Source: JAADJA01 sp963840975 (GTDB lineage Bacteria; Bacteroidota; Bacteroidia; Bacteroidales; JAADJA01). From it: a stretch of 64,000 nt of DNA. Positions 53,762 through 61,627 of the stretch are shown here, piece after piece (positions within the stretch are counted from its first letter, which is position 1; each line of letters starts with the position of its first letter). The DNA lies in NCBI GenBank assembly GCA_963840975.1, contig CAWJBC010000009.1, positions 124,001 to 188,000 on the forward strand. Reading direction: 5' to 3'. Both the position numbers and the translations under genes were made by a program. The notes under the pieces are model-generated. The model did no database searches, was not told where the DNA came from, and saw nothing but the letters and a program-made list of their open reading frames with translations.

Positions 53762-54541
53762 ATGAATAAAGTAATTGCTGACCATGAAGTATTGAGCATA
53801 GATTATCCGGCTGATGGCAATTATATTATTCAATTGAAGTCACCGGAGGATATTCCGCTAATAAAACCCGGCAATTTTGCCGAAATCCTTATCCCAAACA
53901 CAACAGATGTTTTCCTCAGAAGACCCTTCTCTATTCTTGATGTGAATTATGAAGAAAACCTGATAAGTTTTTATATTAAAATCATAGGAAAAGGCAGCCG
54001 GCAGTTGGGTTTTGTAAAAAAAGGTGACAGGGTAAATTTAATTTACCCGCTGGGTAATTCATTTTCAATCAGCGAAAATAGCAAACATGTACTCATCGTT
54101 GGCGGTGGTTCAGGTATTGCGCCTTTTGTACTTCTTGGAAAAGAACTCCTGAGAAAAAATATTAAAACAACCTATCTCATTGGAGGAAAATCAAAAAAAG
54201 ATATATTACTCATTAACGAGTTTTCAAAATTTGGAGAAGTATTGGTCACTACAGAAGATGGCAGCCTTGGTGAAAAAGGTTTCGTCACCAACCATTCGGT
54301 ATTTCAATCCACGAATTTCAATTTCGATAGAATTTACACCTGTGGTCCCGAACCGATGATGAAAGCCGTTGCAAAGATTGCTGATGAACAAAAAACTGAA
54401 TGTGAAGTTTCACTCGAAAACATGATGGCATGTGGATTTGGGATATGCCTGTGTTGTGTTACTCCCACTCAGGAAGGGAATAAAAGAGTTTGCTGGGAAG
54501 GCCCTGTTTTTAATTCAAAATATCTGGCATGGCAGACTTAA
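53762..54541 (+). CDS. pyrK: Dihydroorotate dehydrogenase B, electron-transfer subunit
   Basis: 259 residues. FAD and [2Fe-2S] subunit that lets the PyrD class 1B enzyme reduce NAD+. FAD site FLRRPFSILDV (51-61), NAD site LIVGGGSGIAPFVLLGKEL (111-129) and YTCGPEPMMKAVAK, and the iron-sulfur cysteines C224, C229, C232 and C244 (MACGFGICLCC..., VCWEGP) are visible. The stop codon overlaps pyrD by 13 bases, so the two are translationally coupled. The only obstacle upstream is the terminator hairpin, so transcription must start inside or read through it. Confidence 0.95.
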   Translation: MNKVIADHEVLSIDYPADGNYIIQLKSPEDIPLIKPGNFAEILIPNTTDVFLRRPFSILDVNYEENLISFYIKIIGKGSRQLGFVKKGDRVNLIYPLGNSFSISENSKHVLIVGGGSGIAPFVLLGKELLRKNIKTTYLIGGKSKKDILLINEFSKFGEVLVTTEDGSLGEKGFVTNHSVFQSTNFNFDRIYTCGPEPMMKAVAKIADEQKTECEVSLENMMACGFGICLCCVTPTQEGNKRVCWEGPVFNSKYLAWQT

Positions 54542-55440
54542 AGGTTAAAATACACCAACTTGAGTTGAAAAATCCGGTTACCGTAGCATCCGGGACTTTC
54601 GGCTTTGGCGAGGAAATGTCAGATTTCTTTGACTTAGGACTCTTAGGTGGAATTTTCGTTAAAGGTCTCACTGCCAAAAACCGTGAAGGTAATGATTACC
54701 CGCGTATGGCTGAAACTCCATCCGGAATGTTGAATTCTGTTGGGTTGCAGAACAAAGGGATTGATTATTTTATCAATTCCATTTATCCGAACATCAAAGA
54801 TTTTGATACAGATATCATTGCAAACGTCAACGGCGGAACCATTGAGGAATACATTGAAGTCACTGAAAAGTTGAACGACCTCGAAAAAGTAACAGCCATA
54901 GAACTCAACATTTCGTGTCCGAATGTAAAGCAGGGAGGAATGCTTTTCGGGATTAGCTGCCCATCAGCAATTGCTGTGACGGAAGCCATCCGCCGGGTCT
55001 ATAAAAAAACGCTGATTGTAAAACTCTCACCCAACGTTACTGATATTGCCGAAATGGCGCGGGCAGTGGAAGGTGCCGGTGCCGATTCCATCTCGCTCAT
55101 CAATACATTGTTGGGAATGGCTATCAATGCAGAAACAAGAAAACCGGTATTGTCAACGGTTACGGGAGGTTTGTCAGGACCTGCAATTAAACCGGTCGCT
55201 TTAAGAATGGTGTGGCAGGTTTTCAAAGCAGTGAAAATACCTGTATTTGGAATGGGCGGAATTATGAATGCGACTGACGCTATTGAATTTATGCTTGCAG
55301 GATCCAGGGCGGTTCAGGTTGGAACAGCTAATTTTATTGATCCCCTGGTAACTCTTAAAATCATTCAGGGAATAGATGATTACCTTGTGCGTCATCAGCT
55401 TTCGTCAGTAAATGATTTGGTTGGAGCACTTGAGATTTGA
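54529..55440 (+). CDS. pyrD: Dihydroorotate dehydrogenase, class 1B catalytic subunit
   Basis: FMN enzyme oxidising dihydroorotate to orotate in pyrimidine synthesis. 303 residues. Visible: N-terminal LKNPVTVASGTFGFGEE, SGMLNSVGLQNKGID, the catalytic-Cys region with ELNISCPNVKQGG, IVKLSPNVTDIAEMA (FMN Lys), TGGLSGPAIKPVALRMV, and GMGGIMNATDAIEFMLAG (phosphate-binding). It needs PyrK (13-base overlap upstream). It ends in TGA. Confidence 0.96.
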   Translation: MADLKVKIHQLELKNPVTVASGTFGFGEEMSDFFDLGLLGGIFVKGLTAKNREGNDYPRMAETPSGMLNSVGLQNKGIDYFINSIYPNIKDFDTDIIANVNGGTIEEYIEVTEKLNDLEKVTAIELNISCPNVKQGGMLFGISCPSAIAVTEAIRRVYKKTLIVKLSPNVTDIAEMARAVEGAGADSISLINTLLGMAINAETRKPVLSTVTGGLSGPAIKPVALRMVWQVFKAVKIPVFGMGGIMNATDAIEFMLAGSRAVQVGTANFIDPLVTLKIIQGIDDYLVRHQLSSVNDLVGALEI

Positions 55441-55466
55441 AAAATCCCCCCTAATAAATTTTAAAA

Positions 55467-56075
55467 ATGTTACTTCGAATTCATCCTGAAAATCCTAGCC
55501 AACGACAAATCAAAACTGTTGTTGAATGCTTGCAAGATGGCGGTGTTATTATTTTTCCTACCGATACCATTTACGCCATAGGATGCGATATTTATAAACC
55601 AAAAGCCCTGGAAAGGGTGGCACAGATTAAAGGGATCAGAATTGAAAAAGCGAATTTTTCTTTTTTGTGCAGTGACCTCAGTCAACTTTCGGATTTTACG
55701 AAACCGATAAATAATGAGGTCTTTAAGCTAATGAAAAGTACCTTACCCGGACCTTACACATATATTTTGAACGCCAACAATAACGTCCCCCGAATTTTCC
55801 AAAGCAAGAAAAAAACATTGGGGATCAGGATACCCGATAATAACATTGTCGCACAAATCATTCAGGAACTGGGCAATCCTATCACCTCCTCGTCCATCCA
55901 TGATGATGATGAAATAATTGAATATACGACAGATCCCGAACTGATCTATGAAAAATTCCAAAAACAAATTGATATTGTAATTGATGGTGGATTTGGCGAT
56001 AATGAACCCTCCACAATAATTGATTGTACCGGAAGCGAGATCGTTATTGTGAGGGAGGGTAAAGGTAAACTCTGA
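55467..56075 (+). CDS. L-threonylcarbamoyladenylate synthase family (TsaC/Sua5/YciO)
   Basis: 202 residues. The YrdC/Sua5 fold: GGVIIFPTDTIYAIGCDIYK (about 26-45), RVAQIKGIRIEKANFSFLCS, GPYTYILNANNNVPRIF, LGIRIPDNNIVAQIIQELGNPI with the SS pair after it, and the last VDIVIDGG...STIIDCTG motif. The enzyme makes threonylcarbamoyl-AMP from Thr, bicarbonate and ATP for t6A37 on tRNA. The length and KxR-poor start resemble the YciO subgroup, so TsaC function itself is probable, not certain. It lies 26 bases after pyrD. Confidence 0.88.
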   Translation: MLLRIHPENPSQRQIKTVVECLQDGGVIIFPTDTIYAIGCDIYKPKALERVAQIKGIRIEKANFSFLCSDLSQLSDFTKPINNEVFKLMKSTLPGPYTYILNANNNVPRIFQSKKKTLGIRIPDNNIVAQIIQELGNPITSSSIHDDDEIIEYTTDPELIYEKFQKQIDIVIDGGFGDNEPSTIIDCTGSEIVIVREGKGKL

Positions 56076-56113
56076 TAATTCGTGAAACGATATTTTATTA
56101 AACCTGATACTTT

Positions 56114-56449
56114 ATGATTCCTCAAAAAGGTAACCTGATAACTGAATTTCCTGTTAATGCAGCTTTACCTGAATCGTTCGAAATTCTTCTACAAACGAAA
56201 GAGATACTGATAGAACGAATCGTTACCAACGAATCATTTATAGCTCCTGGCCCCTGGTACGATCAGGAAAAAGATGAATGGGTTGTTCTGCTTCAGGGAA
56301 AAGCTGAAATAGAATTTGAAGGAAATGAAACCCTGACCTTATTAGAAGGTGATTTCCTGTTAATACCTGCACACAAACGACACAGGGTTTTATCAGTAAG
56401 CAAAACACCTCCCTGTATCTGGCTTGCGATTCATGGTAAATTGAAATAA
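56114..56449 (+). CDS. Small cupin-domain protein
   Basis: 111 residues; a single cupin barrel. The metal-site motif is loose: PGPWYDQEKDEWVVLLQGKAEIEF with the first Glu/His set reduced, and LLEGDFLLIPAHKRHRVLSV with the later His residues. The ligand cannot be told. It follows the TsaC-like gene by 38 bases and precedes tRNA-Lys, so it may be the last gene of the pyrimidine/tRNA-modification run. Confidence 0.85.
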   Translation: MIPQKGNLITEFPVNAALPESFEILLQTKEILIERIVTNESFIAPGPWYDQEKDEWVVLLQGKAEIEFEGNETLTLLEGDFLLIPAHKRHRVLSVSKTPPCIWLAIHGKLK

Positions 56450-56462
56450 TTTAAACATAGGG

Positions 56463-56492
56463 TTGTAATTGTTAAAAAAAGCCTTAATTTTG
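56463..56492 (+). promoter_or_regulatory. Promoter of tRNA-Lys
   Basis: TTG at 56463-56465 and TAATTTTG at 56485-56492 are separated by 19 bases, an exact match to the Bacteroidota sigma-ABfr promoter form. Transcription should start about 10 bases before the tRNA. Confidence 0.75.
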
Positions 56493-56511
56493 CACCCTCA
56501 AATTTTAAAAT

Positions 56512-56584
56512 GATCTCGTAGCTCAGCAGGTAGAGCATATGCCTTTTAAGCATAGGGTCCCGGGTTCGAATCCCGGCGGGATCA
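56512..56584 (+). tRNA. tRNA-Lys (anticodon UUU)
   Basis: Cloverleaf: acceptor stem GATCTCG/CGGGATC (one G-U), D arm AGCTCAGCAGGTAGAGC, anticodon stem ATGC/GCAT with loop CTTTTAA (anticodon TTT), T arm CCGGGTTCGAATCCCGG, discriminator A at 56584. CCA is not encoded. Its wobble U34 is the kind of base modified by MnmH, whose gene is at 3685-4734. Confidence 0.97.
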
Positions 56585-56699
56585 CAATCGTTTTTTATCT
56601 TTTTTCTTTACGCAATCGTTTTTCAGCAATTTTTATTTCTCTTCATTGAAAAATGTTAATAAAAAGCTATTATTTTTTTCCATTATAAAAAAATCAAAT

Positions 56700-56847
56700 T
56701 AACTTTGCAGTCAAAGGTTGTTTAAAAAAATAGAAGTAAGGTGTCCTTCCCTTAATTGGTTTTGGTTAATAATTAGGTTTATATTCCCATCTTTAATCGC
56801 CTTACTTTTTAAACCGGTGGATGTAAAAATTCACCGGTTTTTTTTTA
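56700..56847 (+). ncRNA. Candidate structured small RNA with own promoter and terminator
   Basis: A -7 box TAACTTTG (56700-56707) is followed by about 135 bases with pairing potential: AAGTAAGG (56734-56741) with CCTTACTT (56800-56807), an inner CTTAATT/AATTAGG stem, and a strong terminator AAACCGGTG/CACCGGTTT with 6 Ts (56811-56847). No protein-like reading frame fits. It lies between tRNA-Lys and the Omp28-like gene. The rest of the 56585-57098 gap shows nothing else but the next gene's promoter. Confidence 0.4.
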
Positions 56848-57031
56848 CCCATTTGGAAATAGATTTACCATGTAAAAAAAACATTCACCAGCAAAGGTGG
56901 ATAGGTATATAAATTTCAAAATTTTCCTTCCCATTTTAACATAAAAACTTCCCGCATTAAGCGCTGATTCACATATGGTTTCATCATGTTCTGTTATTAT
57001 TTATAAAATGTATAAATTGCAGCCATTTATA

Positions 57032-57060
57032 TTGTATATATGCAAGAATATTTATCTTTG
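57032..57060 (+). promoter_or_regulatory. Promoter of the Omp28/thioredoxin-like gene
   Basis: TTG at 57032-57034 and TATCTTTG (TAnnTTTG) at 57053-57060 with an 18-base spacer. It lies 39 bases before the ATG at 57099 and well before the internal ATG at 57411, so transcription covers the part that contains the in-frame TGA. Confidence 0.65.
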
Positions 57061-57098
57061 CGTGTGAATGAAATTTTTTAAACTTTAAAATTTATAAC

Positions 57099-58982
57099 AT
57101 GAAAAAACTTTTTACAATTTTATTTGGGATGATATTGGGCGTAAGCCTTATCGCCCAGCAGGTTGACCGCGACATGGTCGTGGTAGAGGGTGGAACCGGC
57201 TTTTGGTGATCATTTTGTCCGGGCGCTGCATTAGGAGCAGACGAACTCGTAGCAAATGGCCACAATGTCGCCGTAATTGAAAACCATAATGGCGACTCTC
57301 TCGCCAATGTTTATTCCAATGCCAGGAATAGTTATTATGCCATTTCAGGTTATCCAACTTATTTCTTCGATGGCATTTTATCAGTTGTTGGAGGAAGCGG
57401 TTCAAGCAGTATGTACAGTTCTTATGTACCAAAAGTAAATGCACGGAATGCTATTCTTTCCGATTTTACGATTGATGTTCAGTTTGCCAATCTGGGTAAT
57501 AATAATTACTCCGCAACCATCACAGTTGATAATGTTGGAGGAAATACAACCACAGGATTGAAGCTGCAGGTAACCATTACCGAATCACATATGCCCATAT
57601 CATGGGGACTTGCCGATGAAGTAAACTTTGTGAACAGAAAAATGGTTCCCGACCAAAACGGAACAGTTCTCGATTTTTCAACTGGAAGCACCCAGGTTGT
57701 TGAATTAAATTTTACAATGGCGGGTTTTTGGGATGTTGATAATTGCGAAATCGTGGCATTCGTTCAAAAACCGACAAAAGAGATTTTACAGGGAACTAAA
57801 AAATACATGGCTGTACCTCTTTACAACCTTGACGCACAGGCAAAAAGTGTCGTTTATCCTGTTGGATCATTTTGTGGCAACTCATTAGAACCTATCGTTC
57901 TTATTAAAAATATGGGGGGAGATGAACTCACAAGCCTGGATATTGAATATTCCATAAACGGAGGCGCAACCGAGCTTTATCAATGGACTGGAAGCCTTGG
58001 ATTTAACCTGGGTGAACAAGTCACTCTTCCTGAGATGTCTTTCGTTTCGCAGCCGGTAAATACTTTCGAATTTATTGTGAGCAATCCAAATGGTCAACCC
58101 GATCTCAATCCTGAAAATAATACCCTGGCTGAGGATTTCGACGCAGCCCCTCAAATTCCAACCAGTACAATAAAGTTTGAAATAAAAACAGATCAATATC
58201 CTTCTGAAACTACCTGGAAAGTAAGAAATTCTGCTGGTACAATTTTGTATAGCGGCGGTCCTTATTCCGGTGCAAATACAATTTACACTGCTACCTGGGA
58301 GATTAATGAATTTGACTGTTTTACATACACCATTTACGATGCTTATGGTGATGGAATTTGTTGTGCTTACGGAAATGGTTATTATAAATTAATGGACGAG
58401 AACAACAATGTTTTGATCCAGGGTGGTCAATTCGGGTCTGAAGAAGTTAAGCCATTCGAGCGTCAGGATGCCAATTCCGTTACTGCTAATTTTATGGCTG
58501 ATGCTACCGAAATTTTTGAAGGCGAAAGTGTTAATTTCAGTGATCTTTCTTCAGGTACAATTTTAACATGGGAATGGTTATTTGAAGGAGGAACTCCTGC
58601 AACTTCATCTGAGCAAAATCCTACAGTAACTTATCTTGTTGAAGGGACTTATGATGTTGTTCTGACCGTGTCTAATGGCATTAACTCTAATACATTTGCA
58701 CAGCAGGATTACATTGTTGTTAGCCCCTTAACAGGCATAAACGATGTAAACCATACAGGCATTAATATTTTCCCGAACCCAACTTCAGGTAAAGTATTTA
58801 TTACCGGAGCTGAAACAGCAAAAGTGAATGTTTATAATGCAACAGGAACTAAAGTTGCATCATTTAACGAATTCATCAATAGCACCATTGACCTGTCAGG
58901 ATTGGATAATGGAATTTATTTTATCAGCGTTGTAAAAAGCGATGATACTACTGTTAACAAAAAGATCACGATTCTGAAATAG
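57099..58982 (+). CDS. Omp28/thioredoxin-like T9SS protein with in-frame TGA at the redox cysteine (candidate selenoprotein)
   Basis: Open frame of 628 codons starting at 57099 with a signal peptide (MKKLFTILFGMILGVSLIAQ). The only interruption is TGA at 57207-57209 (codon 37). Around it the protein reads VVVEGGTGFW-TGA-SFCPGAALGADELV. Relatives have W-C-x-x-C-P here, so TGA stands exactly at the first Cys of a thioredoxin-like CxxC; the second Cys is residue 40. The text after TGA is clearly conserved (VAVIENHNGDSL, YSNARNSYYAISGYPTYFFDG), so the gene does not begin at the ATG 57411. Later parts: PKD domain about 457-545, T9SS tail about 546-627 (NIFPNPTSGKVFI, ending KKITILK). TGA serves as a normal stop elsewhere (sucC, pyrD). 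A nonsense mutation is the alternative. Confidence 0.8.
57220..57249 (+). promoter_or_regulatory. Possible bacterial SECIS-like hairpin after the in-frame TGA
   Basis: CGGG/CTCG, CG/CG and CTGC/GCAG stack into a 10-bp stem with bulged A (57241) and AA (57244-57245) on the 3' side. The apical loop ATTAGGA starts 20 bases after the TGA, in the range known for bacterial SECIS loops. The loop has a GG, but not at its first two positions. Confidence 0.35.
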
Positions 58983-59001
58983 GATCCGGTCGAAGTATTT
59001 T

Positions 59002-59035
59002 AAAAAAGGTTGCTGAAATTCAGCAACCTTTTTTT
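59002..59035. terminator. Bidirectional terminator
   Basis: A6-GGTTGCTGAA-A-TTCAGCAACC-T7 serves both the T9SS gene and coaE. The last four codons and the stop of coaE (KKGC-stop) lie inside the stem. Confidence 0.9.
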
Positions 59036-59613
59036 ATTCCGGACAACTCCTTATGGATTGCTAAAATCTGAGGGATAACAAGTTGGTTCTCGTTGTTATA
59101 AATCACATAGTTTGACAGTTCTATCTTGCGATCAATCGTCCATTGATTTTGCAGCCGCTGCTCCACTTCTTCTTTTCGCAACCCATCCCTTTTCATGACC
59201 CTTTGCATTGATAATTCAATTGGTGCTGCAACCGTAATGATGCTATCAAACTCAGTGTAAAAACCGCTTTCGAACAATATTGCTGCTTCATGTATCAGGT
59301 ATGAATGAAGATTATGGTTTTCAAACCACCTTTTAAGATCTTCCCGAACCAGCGGGTGAATTAATGAATTCAGGTAAACCAATGAATCCTTATCGCTAAA
59401 CACAATGGAAGCTAACTTATTTCGATTAAGAATCGAACCATCAAAAACCGTATCCCCAAACTTCTCCTTTATTCTATGCAGAGTCTTTTTATCAGAAAGA
59501 AAACTTTTCGCAACATCATCTGCATGATAAACCGGAACACCAAGAGTTTCAAATATCCGGGCAACAGTTGATTTACCGCTACCCATATTGCCCGTTAATC
59601 CTACTTTTATCAT
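59020..59613 (-). CDS. coaE: Dephospho-CoA kinase
   Basis: Last step of coenzyme A synthesis: phosphorylates the 3'-hydroxyl of dephospho-CoA. 197 residues. P-loop GLTGNMGSGKSTVA (5-18), PVYHADDVAKSF (dephospho-CoA binding Asp), LVYLNSLIHPLVREDL, LIHEAAILFESGFYTEFD and the lid RDGLRKEEVEQRLQNQ are visible. It overlaps the YbbR gene by one base and ends within the terminator stem, so it closes the operon DUF1573-yajC-YbbR-coaE. Confidence 0.96.
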   Translation of the reverse strand: MIKVGLTGNMGSGKSTVARIFETLGVPVYHADDVAKSFLSDKKTLHRIKEKFGDTVFDGSILNRNKLASIVFSDKDSLVYLNSLIHPLVREDLKRWFENHNLHSYLIHEAAILFESGFYTEFDSIITVAAPIELSMQRVMKRDGLRKEEVEQRLQNQWTIDRKIELSNYVIYNNENQLVIPQILAIHKELSGIKKGC

Positions 59614-60605
59614 TATTTTATCAATAGGTATTCTACTTCTTCGGGTTCCACCTTTACAATTCTGATCATTGAGGGGTATTGCAAAAGGTTCACTTTTAGT
59701 TTTTCGGACGATATCTCCTTATTATAGTTAACAGTAGCAACAAACATACTTTTATCAATCCGGTTGTAATTTTCGAGGGTAACGAAATAGGTGATTTTAA
59801 CTTTTTCAGGGTAGGTTTTTATCTCAACACCCGTATCGGAGCAAATAACAGGTACTTCAATTTCCGATTCGGTAAATTTATCAACCGTTAAAACAACATT
59901 TACCGTTTCCGGGATACATTTTACACCTGCAGTGTTTTCTGGCAAAGAAAGCAAAACGCCGCTTACTGTTTGTGATTGATTGATTTTTTTAACCTCTTTG
60001 CGAACGGTTTCAACATACCCGATTTTGCTTATCAATTCGCGGGGACCTACCACGGTCACACAATCCGGTATTACCTGCATATCCTGCGATAGTTGGTATT
60101 GCTTATCAAACTCTAGTATCAGTTTTGGAATCACTTTTACCTTTAATCCCGAAATGGTCTCGAACACAAGCGTAAGGTATTCGGGCGCCACATTTACCCG
60201 GTCGTCGGGGAGGCTCATTCTGTTAATTATTTTCCTTGAAACATCGTTGGTGGGGATAGAAGTTGTAAAAAAGTTTCCCTCTCTGCTGAGTTTTATGTGG
60301 CTGAGGTCAATTTTAACCGGAGTTCTGCTGCTCAGGTATTTCAATGTGATAAGTTCAATGCTGCTTGACGAAATATTAAATGACAAGACACTATCGGATT
60401 GATTGACCATGACCAAGTTTCCCGGGTTGTTTTCAAACACAATCGGGTATTCAATTATAGTAAAGGATTCCTTTGACAGGACAATTAAAAACCATATAAA
60501 CGATGAAATGATCAGGCTCAGAACAAAAACCATCAATCGGTTCCTCGATCTGATTTTCCCGGACGATCCCGGCTTTCCGGTCACCTGTTCATAATCAGGT
60601 TTCAA
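59613..60605 (-). CDS. YbbR-like domain protein
   Basis: 330 residues with a basic N-terminus and one membrane segment (about 25-46, LMVFVLSLIISSFIWFLIVL), then an external part made of YbbR-type beta repeats (FENNPGNLVMVN, VIPDCVTVVGPRELISKIG, GVKCIPETVNVVLTV). In Firmicutes the YbbR protein CdaR regulates the c-di-AMP cyclase CdaA; a CdaA gene is present 11 kb away, so a similar partnership is conceivable but not shown. The Bacteroidota order yajC-YbbR-coaE is conserved here. Confidence 0.88.
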   Translation of the reverse strand: MKPDYEQVTGKPGSSGKIRSRNRLMVFVLSLIISSFIWFLIVLSKESFTIIEYPIVFENNPGNLVMVNQSDSVLSFNISSSSIELITLKYLSSRTPVKIDLSHIKLSREGNFFTTSIPTNDVSRKIINRMSLPDDRVNVAPEYLTLVFETISGLKVKVIPKLILEFDKQYQLSQDMQVIPDCVTVVGPRELISKIGYVETVRKEVKKINQSQTVSGVLLSLPENTAGVKCIPETVNVVLTVDKFTESEIEVPVICSDTGVEIKTYPEKVKITYFVTLENYNRIDKSMFVATVNYNKEISSEKLKVNLLQYPSMIRIVKVEPEEVEYLLIK

Positions 60606-60631
60606 ATTGAATTCTTTTGATGATATTGAGG

Positions 60632-60964
60632 CTATTGCTTTGCTCCTATTTGTGAAGCGGCATCCATAGCAACTGCAGATTTCTCAATCCTGAGCTTCAT
60701 CTGACCTTCAACCTCAATGGTAAAAGTTGTATCCTGAACTTCAATGATCTTTCCATGAATTCCGCCTATGGTAATTACCTTATCCCCTTTTTTAATGGCT
60801 TCCCTGAATTTTTTCTGTTCCTTGCTCTTCTTCATTTGAGGACGAATAAAGAAAAAATAAAAGACAACTACAATCGCAAGTAATGGAAGAAAACTCATCC
60901 AGCTACTCCCCTCCTGCCCTTCTGCAGGCGGCATAAACAATAAAAAATTTACCATGTTCATCAT
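60632..60964 (-). CDS. yajC: Sec translocon accessory subunit YajC
   Basis: 110 residues with one membrane segment (about 22-42, WMSFLPLLAIVVVFYFFFIRP) followed by the conserved cytoplasmic domain QMKKSKEQKKFREAIKKGDK, VITIGGIHGKIIEV. YajC binds SecDF in the inner membrane. The start could be Met1, 2 or 4. Between the DUF1573 gene (54 bases) and the YbbR gene (26 bases). Confidence 0.95.
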   Translation of the reverse strand: MMNMVNFLLFMPPAEGQEGSSWMSFLPLLAIVVVFYFFFIRPQMKKSKEQKKFREAIKKGDKVITIGGIHGKIIEVQDTTFTIEVEGQMKLRIEKSAVAMDAASQIGAKQ

Positions 60965-61017
60965 ACTTTGAATTTATTAAGTGTTAATTATTATCGGATT
61001 TTTTCAATAAAATATTT

Positions 61018-61473
61018 TTAAGGCACGATTACCATTGCCTTGATCCGGATTACAGTATTAGAGGGTTGGCAATTGGACACAACCGTGATCGTCTTGTTCT
61101 GGATTCCTTTTCTATCCTGACTATCGAACATAACCGTGATTACCTCTTCTTCACCGGGTTTTATAGCGGTCTTAGGGAATTTCGGAGAAGTACAACCACA
61201 GGATGTATTTACCTGGGCGATCACTAAATCTGAATTTCCGGTGTTTTTAAACCTGAATCCAAACGAAACCTTTTCACCTTGTATAACCTTCCCGAAGTCA
61301 TGGATATCCTTGTCAAATATGATCACGGGCAACTTAGTATTGTTTGTTCCTGAAGCGGTATTCGGATTTGCGACAACATCAGCAGGCAATTTTGGGTTTT
61401 CGCTGTTATTGCATGAAATCAATGCAACCAAAGCGCTCATAAACAAAACCACTACAATTATCCTGTTAATCAT
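61018..61473 (-). CDS. DUF1573 lipoprotein
   Basis: 151 residues, lipobox Cys21 (VALISCNNSE). The DUF1573 Ig-like domain fills the rest: IHDFGKVIQGEKVSFGFRFK, NTSCGCTSPKFPKTAIKPGE (the CGC motif), and VMFDSQDRKG. Its role is not known; it is periplasmic. It is the first gene of the operon with yajC, YbbR and coaE, an order seen widely in Bacteroidota. Confidence 0.92.
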   Translation of the reverse strand: MINRIIVVVLFMSALVALISCNNSENPKLPADVVANPNTASGTNNTKLPVIIFDKDIHDFGKVIQGEKVSFGFRFKNTGNSDLVIAQVNTSCGCTSPKFPKTAIKPGEEEVITVMFDSQDRKGIQNKTITVVSNCQPSNTVIRIKAMVIVP

Positions 61474-61587
61474 ATCTTATTTTATGTGCGCAAAATTAGG
61501 AAAATATATTTAACCTTTAGTCGTTTGAATTTCATGATATCAATCCAAATTCAATTTAGATTTTTAAGGAAGATAAAGTAATTTTGG

Positions 61588-61595
61588 TATTTTTG
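61588..61595 (+). promoter_or_regulatory. -7 box TATTTTTG before the HlyD-type gene
   Basis: A TAnnTTTG match 33 bases before the ATG at 61628. No good -33 at the right distance. Confidence 0.4.
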
Positions 61596-61627
61596 ACCTA
61601 TAGTAAGAATTTACATTTTTTGATTTT

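Noticed and set aside
57207..57209. TGA read as tryptophan through an altered genetic code
   Set aside because: Other genes here (sucC, pyrD, the AhpD-like gene) end correctly at TGA, and no other conserved gene contains internal TGA.
57411..58982. Taking ATG 57411 as the true start of the T9SS protein
   Set aside because: It would drop the signal peptide and the conserved thioredoxin-like part at 57099-57410, which is in the same frame and resembles the family; the promoter is also upstream of 57099.
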